The notes beneath the pieces were generated by a model. That model made no database searches. It was not told the DNA's origin and saw nothing but the letters and a program-made list of their open reading frames with translations. The translations under genes and the position numbers were made by a program. Below are positions 1 to 9,362 of a DNA stretch of 64,000 nucleotides, piece after piece. The stretch is taken from assembly GCA_027214255.1 (NCBI GenBank), contig JAPWHL010000010.1:91223-155222 (forward strand), given 5' to 3'. Position 1 is the stretch's first letter. The number at the start of each line of letters is the position of its first letter. Origin of the DNA: Roseovarius aestuarii. Its GTDB lineage: Bacteria > Pseudomonadota > Alphaproteobacteria > Rhodobacterales > Rhodobacteraceae.

Positions 1-176
1 ATGATATTTGTCAGCACCTTATGGACAATGGCGTCATCATCAACCGCCCCCCTCGCGATGGCCACATGGCATTTGTTCGCAGCCCCGACAATATCTCGAT
101 CGAATTACTGCAAGAGGGAGAAGCCCTGCCAGCCGCCGAGCCGTGGGCCAGTATGGAAAACACGGGCCACTGGTGA
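1..176 (+). CDS. VOC/glyoxalase-family protein, C-terminal part
   Basis: The reading frame that is open from base 3 to the TGA at 174-176 encodes 57 residues ending in a segment ([17 protein letters not shown], then [11 protein letters not shown]) typical of the C-terminus of vicinal-oxygen-chelate proteins such as lactoylglutathione lyase. The Glu in SIELLQ is where this fold usually supplies a metal ligand. The 5' end lies outside the window, so substrate and full length cannot be judged. The stop codon overlaps the GTG start of the next gene by four bases (GTGA), which suggests translational coupling. Exact enzyme function is unknown. Confidence 0.7.
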   Translation, partial: DICQHLMDNGVIINRPPRDGHMAFVRSPDNISIELLQEGEALPAAEPWASMENTGHW

Positions 177-916
177 TCCCCCGCGCGTTGATCAGCGCAT
201 TCGCGGCGCTCTCGCTAATTTCGGCGGGGGCGGCGCAGGCCTCTTGCCGGCTGGCGCTGGTTTTGGCGCTGGACGTGTCTGCGTCGGTCGATGCGGATGA
301 CTATGATCTGCAACGTCTGGGGTTGGCCGCCGCGTTAGACGCCCCGGACGTGCGCCACGCGATTCTAGAAGGCGTAAATGGATATGTCGCACTGGCTGTT
401 TTTGAATGGAGTGGGCGATTTCAGCAAAAAACACATCTGGAATGGACGCCGTTGCGCAACCACGGCGATATTGACCGCGCCGTTGTGACATTGGGCGCGA
501 TGACGCGCAGCCGTAATGACATGCCCACAGCCGTTGGACAGGCCTTGGGCTATGGTGCGACCCTGCTACGCCACGCCCCGCACTGTGACCGTCAAGTCAT
601 CGACATATCGGGCGATGGCATAAACAACGAAGGCTATCGCCCCGTGCATGCCTATCGGCATTTCCCCCTGCGCGACGTGGTGGTAAATGGCTTGGTCATT
701 TTGGGCGATGATCCTGAAGTGATGGCGTTCTATTCGGGCGAGGTCCTGCATGGTCCCGGTGCCTTTCTAGAGGTGGCTGACGGGTTTGACGGTTTCCAAG
801 CCGCCATGACCCGTAAACTGTATCGCGAGATCAACAATATCATGATCGGCGGATTAAACCCTGCTCAAGGAATAGACAGCCCCCCACCACGCCTTACGTC
901 GCGGCCGCGCGGATAA
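173..916 (+). CDS. DUF1194 (von Willebrand A-like) exported protein
   Basis: This 247-residue protein matches the DUF1194 family, a VWA-like fold of alphaproteobacteria with no assigned reaction. A hydrophobic signal peptide occupies about residues 1-24 and ends in AQAS. A MIDAS-like DxSxS motif (Asp34, Ser36, Ser38) follows at once, and a second acidic loop lies in the segment [11 protein letters not shown]. The frame stays open back to about base 8, but the GTG at 173 is preferred because it puts the signal peptide at the N-terminus and overlaps the upstream stop codon. It is probably exported to the periplasm. Function beyond possible metal-dependent adhesion is not inferable. Confidence 0.8.
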   Translation: MIPRALISAFAALSLISAGAAQASCRLALVLALDVSASVDADDYDLQRLGLAAALDAPDVRHAILEGVNGYVALAVFEWSGRFQQKTHLEWTPLRNHGDIDRAVVTLGAMTRSRNDMPTAVGQALGYGATLLRHAPHCDRQVIDISGDGINNEGYRPVHAYRHFPLRDVVVNGLVILGDDPEVMAFYSGEVLHGPGAFLEVADGFDGFQAAMTRKLYREINNIMIGGLNPAQGIDSPPPRLTSRPRG

Positions 917-924
917 GCCGCGCG
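906..924. repeat. GC-rich hairpin at the end of the DUF1194 gene
   Basis: CGCGCGG (906-912) and CCGCGCG (918-924) form a perfect 7-bp stem with loop ATAAG that contains the stop codon. There is no T-tract, so this may be a weak transcription end or a 3' stabilising hairpin; termination is not proven. Confidence 0.35.
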
Positions 925-1028
925 ATTGCACCGTTTATCGCCGCCCTGTTGTGATACCCTTTGTCCCCCAGGTCGCGAACGGTGTCATAACCTATAAGCC
1001 ATTGATCCGGGTTCGCGACCAAGCCGTT

Positions 1029-1529
1029 CTAATAGATGTAACGAATTTGATCGGTCCAATACCGTTCCACCCGTCGCAGCGAGGTTGCAATCTGGTCAAT
1101 ACCGTCCATCCCCAACACGCCCTTGTCTTGTAGACCAACGGCATGGCGCACGAAAAGTTTTGAGATGACATCACGAATCCCGCGCCCTTTTGGCGTCAGG
1201 CGTACCCGCACTGATCGCCGGTCAATCTCGCAGCGCTGGTGATGCATATACTCCATTTCGACCAGCTTCTTTAGGTTATAGCTGACGTTACTACCTTGAT
1301 AGTACCCACGCGACTTTAACTCGCCTGCCGTCACCTCGTTGTCACCGATATTGAACAGCAACAACGCTTGAACCGCGTTGATTTCCAGAACGCCAACGCG
1401 TTCAAATTCGTCCTTGATGACGTCCAGCAACAACCGGTGCAACCGTTCCACCAATGCCAACGCGTCCAGATAACCTGCCATGAACCCATGTTCGGTGCCG
1501 GGGGGCGCCAAGTGATTATGCAAACTCAT
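1029..1529 (-). CDS. MarR-family winged-helix regulator (LdtR-like)
   Basis: This 166-residue protein has a single winged-helix domain. The recognition helix lies around SNVSYNLKKLVE (about residues 80-91), followed by a wing with DRRSVRVRLTPKGR. The phrase SNVSYNLKKLVE and the preceding GELKSRGYY are shared with the LdtR-type MarR regulators of Rhizobiales and Rhodobacterales, so I place it in that group, though the regulon here is unknown. It is monocistronic, with sdhE upstream on the same strand after about 90 bases. Assignment to MarR is secure; the LdtR orthology is a recollection of family sequence and is less certain. Confidence 0.8.
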   Translation of the reverse strand: MSLHNHLAPPGTEHGFMAGYLDALALVERLHRLLLDVIKDEFERVGVLEINAVQALLLFNIGDNEVTAGELKSRGYYQGSNVSYNLKKLVEMEYMHHQRCEIDRRSVRVRLTPKGRGIRDVISKLFVRHAVGLQDKGVLGMDGIDQIATSLRRVERYWTDQIRYIY

Positions 1530-1621
1530 ATTTTTCTCCGTGCGATACTGCTCGAAGATGGACCCTGACGCATAATGCCGAATAATCGGTTAAACCCCGG
1601 CAATAGCTGATAAAATGCTAT

Positions 1622-1906
1622 CTATTTTGTGGCACCCGATGCCCCGGACCGGGCCGCGATGTCACGAATTAAGTCGCTAAACCGTGCAGGGGCTGGCACT
1701 TGGCCGGTCACCCATTGATAAAGATCCTGATCATTCTCTTCCAAAATAGCATCATACAGATCAAGGGATTGAGCGGATAGCCCGGCCAATTCCGTCTGCG
1801 CAAAACGGGTTAGGATGATGTCCATTTCCTTGATCCCGCGCCGCATGGACCGCATGGTCATGCGACGCAGACGCACGTCACGCGTCTCGATGTGCGAGTC
1901 AGGCAT
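1622..1906 (-). CDS. sdhE: FAD assembly factor SdhE (succinate dehydrogenase assembly factor 2)
   Basis: SdhE-type proteins promote covalent FAD attachment to the SdhA subunit of succinate dehydrogenase. The product is 94 residues, the normal size, and has the family's RGxxE motif (Arg23-Gly24-x-x-Glu27 in RRGIKEMD), followed by the acidic helical part and a QDLYQWVTG segment near the end. Its start overlaps the end of the XRE regulator gene by eight bases on the same strand, so the two are probably co-transcribed. It acts in the cytoplasm before SDH assembly at the membrane. Confidence 0.9.
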   Translation of the reverse strand: MPDSHIETRDVRLRRMTMRSMRRGIKEMDIILTRFAQTELAGLSAQSLDLYDAILEENDQDLYQWVTGQVPAPARFSDLIRDIAARSGASGATK

Positions 1907-2297
1907 CTTGACCCTTTATCAATGTCTGCAAACGCCGTTCAGCACGTGCCAGGCGCGAAGCCGCGCGGGTCATCTGGGCGCTGATATCGCGGATTTCATT
2001 AAACAGCTCGGCAGCCCCTTCCGGCATTTCCGCCTCGGCAGGATCGCCCGGCCCGTCACCTTCGCCGGACATCAACCACAGGAGAGAGACGTTCAATAGA
2101 CCCGCCAAAATCGACAGGTGGTTCGCGCGAGGGTCTGCCAGATCGTTTTCCCAGCCATCCAGTGTCTTCTTCTTTACGCCAAGACGTTTGGCCAATTGGG
2201 CTTGCGTCATACCCGCGCCTTCGCGGGCGCCGGTCAGGCGATCTCCGAACGTTGTAGCATTAGGATCGAACCAACTGGCTGGTGCGTCGGAATTCAT
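1899..2297 (-). CDS. XRE-family helix-turn-helix regulator
   Basis: This 132-residue protein has an HTH_3 domain at about residues 17-70 (RLTGAREGAGMTQAQLAKRL, then VKKKTLDGWENDLADPR), a short linker and a C-terminal helical segment likely used for dimerisation. The frame stays open to 2564, but that extension would run into the aminotransferase gene, so I chose the ATG at 2295-2297 (MNSDAP). It precedes and overlaps sdhE. Target genes are unknown; co-transcription suggests a role linked to respiration, but nothing in the sequence proves this. Confidence 0.8.
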   Translation of the reverse strand: MNSDAPASWFDPNATTFGDRLTGAREGAGMTQAQLAKRLGVKKKTLDGWENDLADPRANHLSILAGLLNVSLLWLMSGEGDGPGDPAEAEMPEGAAELFNEIRDISAQMTRAASRLARAERRLQTLIKGQDA

Positions 2298-2364
2298 AGT
2301 ATACCTTTCTGGCGATCGTGCTTGATCCGCCTTGGCGTGCAACCTAAGACATACCCGTCCTTGA

Positions 2365-3585
<1,221 letters not shown>

Positions 3586-3637
3586 GTCAGGCGGGTGCCC
3601 GTAACGTAACGTCAACGCAGGTAGGCAGGCATGCATT

Positions 3638-3688
3638 GCGGGCGATCAGACCTTTGACAGAGCTCCCTGCTCTGAATAAGTTGCCCGC
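3638..3688 (+). repeat. Nested inverted repeats in a leader region
   Basis: GCGGGC (3638-3643) pairs with GCCCGC (3683-3688), and inside this CAGAGC (3658-3663) pairs with GCTCTG (3669-3674). They lie between the aminotransferase stop and the GTG start at 3713. They could be the end of one transcript or a structured leader of the next. No T-tract follows. Confidence 0.3.
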
Positions 3689-3712
3689 TACAGCACTCAC
3701 CAAGGGGCCATT

Positions 3713-4111
3713 GTGACCGATTTACCGGACTACTACTTTCGCGTGCGCGAAAACGGGGCCTTTGTCTTTCGGGTGGATACCGAAAACCGACAGCGTCGGA
3801 TCGAGATGGACCAAATCGCCGTCGTCAACATCCGTAAGGGCGAAATCAAGCCGCACGGCGAGCGCGAATTAACCGAGCACGACATGGACGTGATCCGCGA
3901 TTGGATGGAAGAACGTCTGGAGTTGCTGGAATATCGTGACATAGACGATATCCATCGTGCCGTGGATTACCTGAACACCACTGCGCAATGGGCTCAATCC
4001 AAGGCGACTGACGCGCAACTGGAAGCGGTGACAGACGCATTGTTGCTGGCCATGCACGACTTGCGCACGGTGCTGGTGCGCAAAAAGGCCGACAGGCTGT
4101 TGGACGACTGA
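3713..4111 (+). CDS. Conserved hypothetical protein, 132 residues
   Basis: I do not recognise a named family. The protein is soluble, charged and largely helical, with an N-terminal beta-rich part (YYFRVRENGAFVFRVDTENR) that reads like a small DNA- or protein-binding module, followed by two predicted helices rich in Glu and Arg. There is no signal peptide or membrane segment. The GTG start follows an AAGGGG Shine-Dalgarno-like stretch at about 3701-3706. Codon use matches the neighbouring genes, so it is probably a real gene. A hairpin (4136-4161, GC-rich, no T-run) follows it. Confidence 0.65.
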   Translation: MTDLPDYYFRVRENGAFVFRVDTENRQRRIEMDQIAVVNIRKGEIKPHGERELTEHDMDVIRDWMEERLELLEYRDIDDIHRAVDYLNTTAQWAQSKATDAQLEAVTDALLLAMHDLRTVLVRKKADRLLDD

Positions 4112-4245
4112 CCGCGCCCAACGCGCAGGTATTCAAGGGGCGCTTTTCGATGTGCGCCCTTCGCCCCCCCTCTTTGACCCGCCAAATGTGACAGGGCCTA
4201 CGTCTGGTCAGTGTGTCAAAGCCCGGTGTGGTGGGTGTCGCCATT

Positions 4246-4263
4246 AATAAATGACCATTTATT
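4246..4263. promoter_or_regulatory. Palindromic operator, copy 1 (upstream of amidase)
   Basis: AATAAATGACCATTTATT is a perfect 8-bp inverted repeat around a central AC. It lies 136 bp before the amidase start and two bases before a TTGACA (4266-4271) that could be a -35 element; the matching -10 is weak. The same palindrome with one change occurs at 11529-11546. The likely ligand is the TetR-type regulator encoded just downstream. Symmetry and recurrence are seen directly; the regulator is inferred. Confidence 0.6.
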
Positions 4264-4399
4264 TATTGACATATCAGCCTGCACCGACAAGCATAAACGA
4301 TAACCAGACAGAATTAGGCAACGGAGACATCCATTCAGGGCCGTGGCGCGCAAGGCCACTGGTCTGGGCGCTGGGCACGATTTGGAGGGGATTGAGATC

Positions 4400-5869
4400 A
4401 TGACACCAAAGGATCAGACGGACCTTTGCCATCTTTCCGCTACAGATGCTTTGGCAATGTTCAACGCCAGAACCCTGTCCCCCGTCGAGCTATTGCAGGC
4501 CCAAATCCAACGTACCGAACACACCGAAGATACAATCAACGCTTTTTCCCAAACCTTTTTTGACGCGGCAATGGACGCCGCGCGCGCCTCCGAAAAGCGA
4601 TATGCCAAAGGCGCGCCCGTCGGTGCCCTTGATGGGCTCACTCTTGCGGCCAAGGCCGAAAACAGCATCAAGGGATTGCCGGGGGAATATGGCTCGCTCG
4701 TGCATAAGGGCAAGATATCCATCCAAACTGACACTATCATCGAGCGGTGCCTGATCGAAAACGCGATCATCCACGCCCAGACGACAACCCCCGAGTTCAG
4801 CTGTGTAGGCGTTTGCCACAGCAAATTATGGGGTGTCACGCGCAACCCATGGAATCCTGATTTTAGCCCCGGTGGATCCTCCGGAGGATCAGGGGCCAGT
4901 CTGGCAATCGGTTCAGCATCGCTGGCCACCGGATCCGATATCGCGGGATCCATTCGCATCCCCGCATCGGCCTGTGGTGTTGTCGGATTTAAACCTCCCT
5001 ACGGGCGCGTTCCGCAATCGACACCCTTCAATTATGACAGCTTTTGTCACAACGGCCCAATGGCACGCAGTATTGCAGACTGTATCTTGCTGCAAAACGT
5101 TCTGGCCGGCCCGTCATCGCGCGACATAACCAGCCTGAAGCCCAAGCTGACATTACCCGCACAGCCCAGCCCGGTAAAAGGCATGTCTATCGCCTATAGC
5201 CCCGACTTGGGGTATTTTGATATCGATCCCGAGGTGCGCCGCAACACCGAGAATGCGTTAGACATACTGCGCGATGCTGGTGCCGAAGTCCACGAAGTGG
5301 CGCTGGGTTGGACCGAGGACACATTGACAGCCGCAATGGACTATCTGGGCCATTTTTTTGGCAACTCGATCGCACAGTTTTTGGACACACATCCAGACGA
5401 CATCACCGGTTACGCCCGCGCCTTTGCCGAGTTCAGCCGGAAAACCACGGCAAAGGCCAATTTTCGCGCGCTCTCTCTGGCTGGCGAAATGTACGAACGC
5501 TTGGCCGAGATTCATCGAACACATGATGCCTTGATCTGCCCGACGCTGGCAGTCCCATCCGTGCCCGCAGATTTTGATTGGACGATTGATCCGCGTATAA
5601 ACGACATACTTTCCAGCACGGATCCGATGATGGTCAGTTGGTGCCTGACTTACCCCTTCAATATGCTGTCTCGATGCCCGGTCTTGCAGGTGCCCAGTGG
5701 GCGGGCGGCAAACGGTGTGCCCACCGGCGTGCAAATCATAGGGCGCACCTATGAAGACGCCGATGTATTCCGCATCGGGGCCGCAATCGAGCAAGCGCAA
5801 AATTGGTACGCAACGTCTGACATGCGCCCTGACCCATCCTCATGGACCAAAACCGGAGACTCTGAATGA
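4400..5869 (+). CDS. Amidase-signature family hydrolase
   Basis: This 489-residue enzyme hydrolyses C-N amide bonds with a Ser-cisSer-Lys triad. Visible residues are Lys85 (LAAKAEN), cis-Ser161 in the GGSSGGSGA loop and the nucleophile Ser184 in GSDIAGSIR. The frame extends upstream to 4343, but ATG 4400 has a GGAGG stretch at 4385-4389 and gives the usual N-terminus. Its stop overlaps the ATG of the TetR gene (ATGA). The neighbourhood (ADP-forming acyl-CoA synthetase and acyl-CoA dehydrogenase under the same palindrome) suggests that the acid released from an amide is activated to a CoA ester. The actual amide is unknown. Confidence 0.88.
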   Translation: MTPKDQTDLCHLSATDALAMFNARTLSPVELLQAQIQRTEHTEDTINAFSQTFFDAAMDAARASEKRYAKGAPVGALDGLTLAAKAENSIKGLPGEYGSLVHKGKISIQTDTIIERCLIENAIIHAQTTTPEFSCVGVCHSKLWGVTRNPWNPDFSPGGSSGGSGASLAIGSASLATGSDIAGSIRIPASACGVVGFKPPYGRVPQSTPFNYDSFCHNGPMARSIADCILLQNVLAGPSSRDITSLKPKLTLPAQPSPVKGMSIAYSPDLGYFDIDPEVRRNTENALDILRDAGAEVHEVALGWTEDTLTAAMDYLGHFFGNSIAQFLDTHPDDITGYARAFAEFSRKTTAKANFRALSLAGEMYERLAEIHRTHDALICPTLAVPSVPADFDWTIDPRINDILSSTDPMMVSWCLTYPFNMLSRCPVLQVPSGRAANGVPTGVQIIGRTYEDADVFRIGAAIEQAQNWYATSDMRPDPSSWTKTGDSE

Positions 5870-6549
5870 CAGCAAAGAAACCCGCCGACACCGACAAACG
5901 TCAATGGCGCCAAATGCCGGCCGAGTTCCGCCGCCGCCAGTTAATGGACGCTACGATCGCGGTAATTTCTGATGTCGGAATTTCCAAAGCCACGGTTGGT
6001 CTTGTCGCCGCCCATGCCAAGTTAAGCCCGGCCATCGTCAATCTGCAGTTTGGCAACAAGAACACGATGTTGGTCGAAACATTCAAATCCATGCGCAACG
6101 ATTTTCGGGATGCATGGGTCGCGGCGCAGGTTGCAGATGTTGCGCGCGATAATGTTGCAATGCGTATCTCGAACATGTTGCAAGTCTATTTTTACCCCGA
6201 GCAATGCTCGCCGCAAAAACTGCGCGTATGGTTCGCGTTTTTAGGCGAGGCAGCTGCCCGCGAAACCTATTTGGACATCACACAGCGCTATGAGGACAAT
6301 TACGTGCGCGCACTGACGGACATGTGCGCCGATCTGATCGCTCAGGGCGGTTACACCCATCTTCGCGCCGAACACATTGCGCGCTCATTACTGGCGGCCT
6401 GTGATGGTCTGTGGGTCGCGCGCATGTTGCGCCCCGACACACTAAGCCCAGAAGCATGTCGCGAAAACCTTGCCGCGCTTTTGGCAATGGCGTTTCCGGA
6501 CCATTTTCCGGCGTCTCCCAATTCCAACGAAGATACGGCAACCGCTTAA
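5866..6549 (+). CDS. TetR-family regulator, BetI-like C-terminus
   Basis: This 227-residue protein has an N-terminal helix-turn-helix (about residues 22-68: RRQLMDATIAVISDVGISKA, then VNLQFGNKNTML) and a C-terminal ligand domain similar to BetI-type regulators. It overlaps the amidase gene by four bases and precedes the binding-protein gene, so it is embedded in the operon. It is the obvious candidate to bind the twin palindromes at 4246-4263 and 11529-11546. Despite the BetI-like C-terminus there is no choline gene nearby, so I do not call it betI. Confidence 0.85.
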   Translation: MTAKKPADTDKRQWRQMPAEFRRRQLMDATIAVISDVGISKATVGLVAAHAKLSPAIVNLQFGNKNTMLVETFKSMRNDFRDAWVAAQVADVARDNVAMRISNMLQVYFYPEQCSPQKLRVWFAFLGEAAARETYLDITQRYEDNYVRALTDMCADLIAQGGYTHLRAEHIARSLLAACDGLWVARMLRPDTLSPEACRENLAALLAMAFPDHFPASPNSNEDTATA

Positions 6550-6598
6550 TCAGCCGGCGGAAATTACCTTAACAAAATGAACAGTGGAGGAAATTGAT

Positions 6599-8155
6599 AT
6601 GACATACCGAGTCACAGCCGGATTTAACCGGCGCGGTTTTTTGAAATCAACGGCCTTGGGGGCCTTGGCTGCAACTTTGCCGTTTGGCGGCGCTCAGGCC
6701 GCCCCGAAACGGGGTGGGCATCTTCGCGTTGGTAAAGCGCATGGCGAAACCACTGATACTTTGGACCCCGGCACATGGGGCAGCGGCTTTGATACGCCGC
6801 TGAGCTTTGCAATTCATGGCCATTTGACCGAGGTCGCGCCGGACGGCACCCTTGCCGCAGAGCTTGCCGAAAGCTGGGAGGCCACCCCGGACGCGAAAAC
6901 ATGGCGTTTGAAAATCAGAAAGGGTGTGTCCTTTCACAGTGGAAAGCCCCTGACCGTGGAGGATGTAATCCAGTCGATCAATCACCACCGCGGCGAGGAT
7001 TCGACGTCGGTCATCGGCCCGTTGGTAAAGCCAATCGTGGATGTGCGGGCGGAAGGGGATGACACCGTCGTTGTCGATCTGGACGCGGGCAACGCCGATT
7101 TCCCATTCACTCTAACAGACTATCACATGGCGATTTTGCCCGCGACGGCAGACGGGATCGACTGGCGGTCCGGCGACGGATGCGGCAGCTATGTGCTTAA
7201 AAGCTTCAAACCCGGCGTCTCTGTCGAGCTCGCGCGCAATCCCAACCATTGGCGTGACAACGTGGCATGGTTCGACACCATTGAAATGATTGTATTGTTT
7301 GATCAGAACGCGCGCACAACGGCCCTGACCTCGGGCGATGTGCACGCTATTGATCGGCTTGACCTGAAAACCGTTGGGCTGATGGCGCGTCAACCAGACA
7401 TCAACATTAGTTCGATCGCGGGCACACAGCACTACACCTTTGCGATGTCCAGCAATCAGGCGCCTTTTGACAACAACCACGTTCGACAAGCGTTGAAATA
7501 CGCAGTGAACCGTGAAGAACTGGTTGAAAAAATCCTGTTTGGCTATGGCTCGCTTGGGAACGATGTACCTATCGGTCAGGGTCAGCGCTATTTTAATACC
7601 GAGTTAGAGCAACGCCCCTATGACCCGGACAAAGCGAAATGGCATTTGAAACAAGCAGGCCTCGACAGCGTGTCCGTTACCCTGTCGGCGGCCGATGCGG
7701 CCTACACCGGGGCAGTGGATGCAGCCGTTCTTTATCAAAACTCCGCCAAGGCGGCTGGAATTGACATCAAGGTCATCCGTGAGGCGAACGATGGGTATTG
7801 GGCCGACGTTTGGCGCAAAAAGCCCTTCACAACCGTTTACTGGGGGGGGCGGCCCGTCGAAGATCAGATGTTTTCCACCGCTTATGCCTGTGGCGGCGCG
7901 TGGAATGATACGTTCTTTTGCAATGACCGTTTCGAGGAATTGATGATCGCCGCCCGCGCTGAGTTGAACAACGACACGCGCCGCTCGATGTATTTCGAGA
8001 TGCAGCAGATCCTGCGCGATGATGGCGGTGCGGTGATTCCGATGTTCGCCAACTATGTCTTTGGGACATCCAACAAAATCGGCCTGCCCGAAACGATGGG
8101 ATCAAACTGGGATATGGACGGCGAACGCTGGGCCGAGCGGTGGTGGTTCGCGTAA
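6599..8155 (+). CDS. Peptide/nickel-type ABC solute-binding protein (SBP_bac_5), Tat-exported
   Basis: This 518-residue family-5 binding protein delivers peptides or other small solutes to an ABC importer in the periplasm. The N-terminus carries a twin-arginine signal (NRRGFLK, about residues 10-16, then a hydrophobic stretch ending GGAQAA). The family core LAESWEATPDAKTWRLKIRK and FHSGKPLTVEDV is present. ATG 6599 follows a GGAGG at 6586-6590; the in-frame GTG at 6584 lies on the Shine-Dalgarno itself. No permease or ATPase gene is adjacent, so it is an orphan and may share a transporter encoded elsewhere, or act as a sensor. Confidence 0.85.
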   Translation: MTYRVTAGFNRRGFLKSTALGALAATLPFGGAQAAPKRGGHLRVGKAHGETTDTLDPGTWGSGFDTPLSFAIHGHLTEVAPDGTLAAELAESWEATPDAKTWRLKIRKGVSFHSGKPLTVEDVIQSINHHRGEDSTSVIGPLVKPIVDVRAEGDDTVVVDLDAGNADFPFTLTDYHMAILPATADGIDWRSGDGCGSYVLKSFKPGVSVELARNPNHWRDNVAWFDTIEMIVLFDQNARTTALTSGDVHAIDRLDLKTVGLMARQPDINISSIAGTQHYTFAMSSNQAPFDNNHVRQALKYAVNREELVEKILFGYGSLGNDVPIGQGQRYFNTELEQRPYDPDKAKWHLKQAGLDSVSVTLSAADAAYTGAVDAAVLYQNSAKAAGIDIKVIREANDGYWADVWRKKPFTTVYWGGRPVEDQMFSTAYACGGAWNDTFFCNDRFEELMIAARAELNNDTRRSMYFEMQQILRDDGGAVIPMFANYVFGTSNKIGLPETMGSNWDMDGERWAERWWFA

Positions 8156-8192
8156 GTCATCGGCGGCCCGGCATTGCGCCGGGTCGCCGTCT

Positions 8193-9362
8193 TTAGCCCC
8201 AGTCGGTGTAAACGCCCAGACCACGTTTCTTGATCTGCCCCGCCATGATCACCCGTTGAATTTCTGACGTGCCTTCCCAGATGCGATCGACTCGGATGTC
8301 GCGATACAGCCGCTCCACCGGGTTTTCGCGCATGTACCCACGCCCGCCAAGGATCTGGACAGCCTCGTCAATCACACGCCCGGCCATTTCCGAACAATAG
8401 AGCTTTAGCGCGCTGGCGCGGGCGTGGATCTGTTTGCGGTCAGCACCTTTGTCGATCTCCCATGCCACACGGTAAAGCATGCTTTTAGCAGCGAAAATCT
8501 GCATCGCCATATCTGCCAGCTTGAATTCGATAGACTGAAAGTCGCGGATCGCGGTCCCAAATTGTCGGCGTTCCGCCGCAAAGTCATTCGCCACCTCGGC
8601 GGCACGGATCGCGGCCCCTAACGTGTGACACGCAATCTGCAATCGCGCCTCGACAAACCAATCCTTGGTCAACTCAAACCCGTCGCCGACCTTGCCCAGC
8701 AGCCGGTCAACAGGTACGCGAGCGTCGTTAAATTCCAGTTCGGCATGATCATTGCAAAAGCTATGCATGAACTTGGGTGACCGCAGATGCGTCATACCTT
8801 CGGTCGGGTTGTCCACCAAAAACATCGAGGATTTAGCCGGGTCGCCATCAACATTTGCCTGCACGAGAATAAAGTTCGAGCGATTGAACGAGGTCACAAA
8901 CCACTTCACACCCGACAACACCCAGTGATCTCCGTCTAGACGGGCGGTGGCCTTAATCGCTCCGGCATCCGATCCGGCCTCGGGTTCGGTGATAGCGACA
9001 CAGGGCCGTCGCTCGCCTTGGCAGGATGGAATCAGGAATTCGTCAATCTGCGCCTGCGTGCCATGTTTCAGCACTATGGCCGGACGCGGCACACCTGACC
9101 ACAAGCCGTTGGTGACACGCCCCAATTGTTCCTCGATCACGGTCTGTTCAAGAAACGTAAACCCCTGCCCGCCGTGCTCTTTGGCGTGATTGATCCCGCC
9201 AAATCCCCACTCCTGCACCTGTTTTTGCACGGCAGCGTAATCAGTGTCGGGAAGGATGCCGTTTTCGTCAGTGATCAGTTCCAGAGGTTGCAACACCTGA
9301 TCAGCAAAGTCGCGCGCACGTATCGCCAACTCTTTTTCGCGAGGGGAAAGGTCAAGATCCAT
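8193..9362 (-). CDS. Acyl-CoA dehydrogenase
   Basis: This 389-residue FAD enzyme introduces the alpha,beta double bond into an acyl-CoA and passes electrons to ETF. It has the three ACAD domains in order, with the signature CVAITEPEAGSDAG (about residues 120-133), KWFVTSF in the middle domain and the C-terminal DRIWEGTSEIQR, where the Glu is the usual catalytic base. It overlaps the start side of the acyl-CoA synthetase gene by eleven bases on the same strand, so both belong to one operon. Chain-length preference cannot be told. Confidence 0.87.
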   Translation of the reverse strand: MDLDLSPREKELAIRARDFADQVLQPLELITDENGILPDTDYAAVQKQVQEWGFGGINHAKEHGGQGFTFLEQTVIEEQLGRVTNGLWSGVPRPAIVLKHGTQAQIDEFLIPSCQGERRPCVAITEPEAGSDAGAIKATARLDGDHWVLSGVKWFVTSFNRSNFILVQANVDGDPAKSSMFLVDNPTEGMTHLRSPKFMHSFCNDHAELEFNDARVPVDRLLGKVGDGFELTKDWFVEARLQIACHTLGAAIRAAEVANDFAAERRQFGTAIRDFQSIEFKLADMAMQIFAAKSMLYRVAWEIDKGADRKQIHARASALKLYCSEMAGRVIDEAVQILGGRGYMRENPVERLYRDIRVDRIWEGTSEIQRVIMAGQIKKRGLGVYTDWG

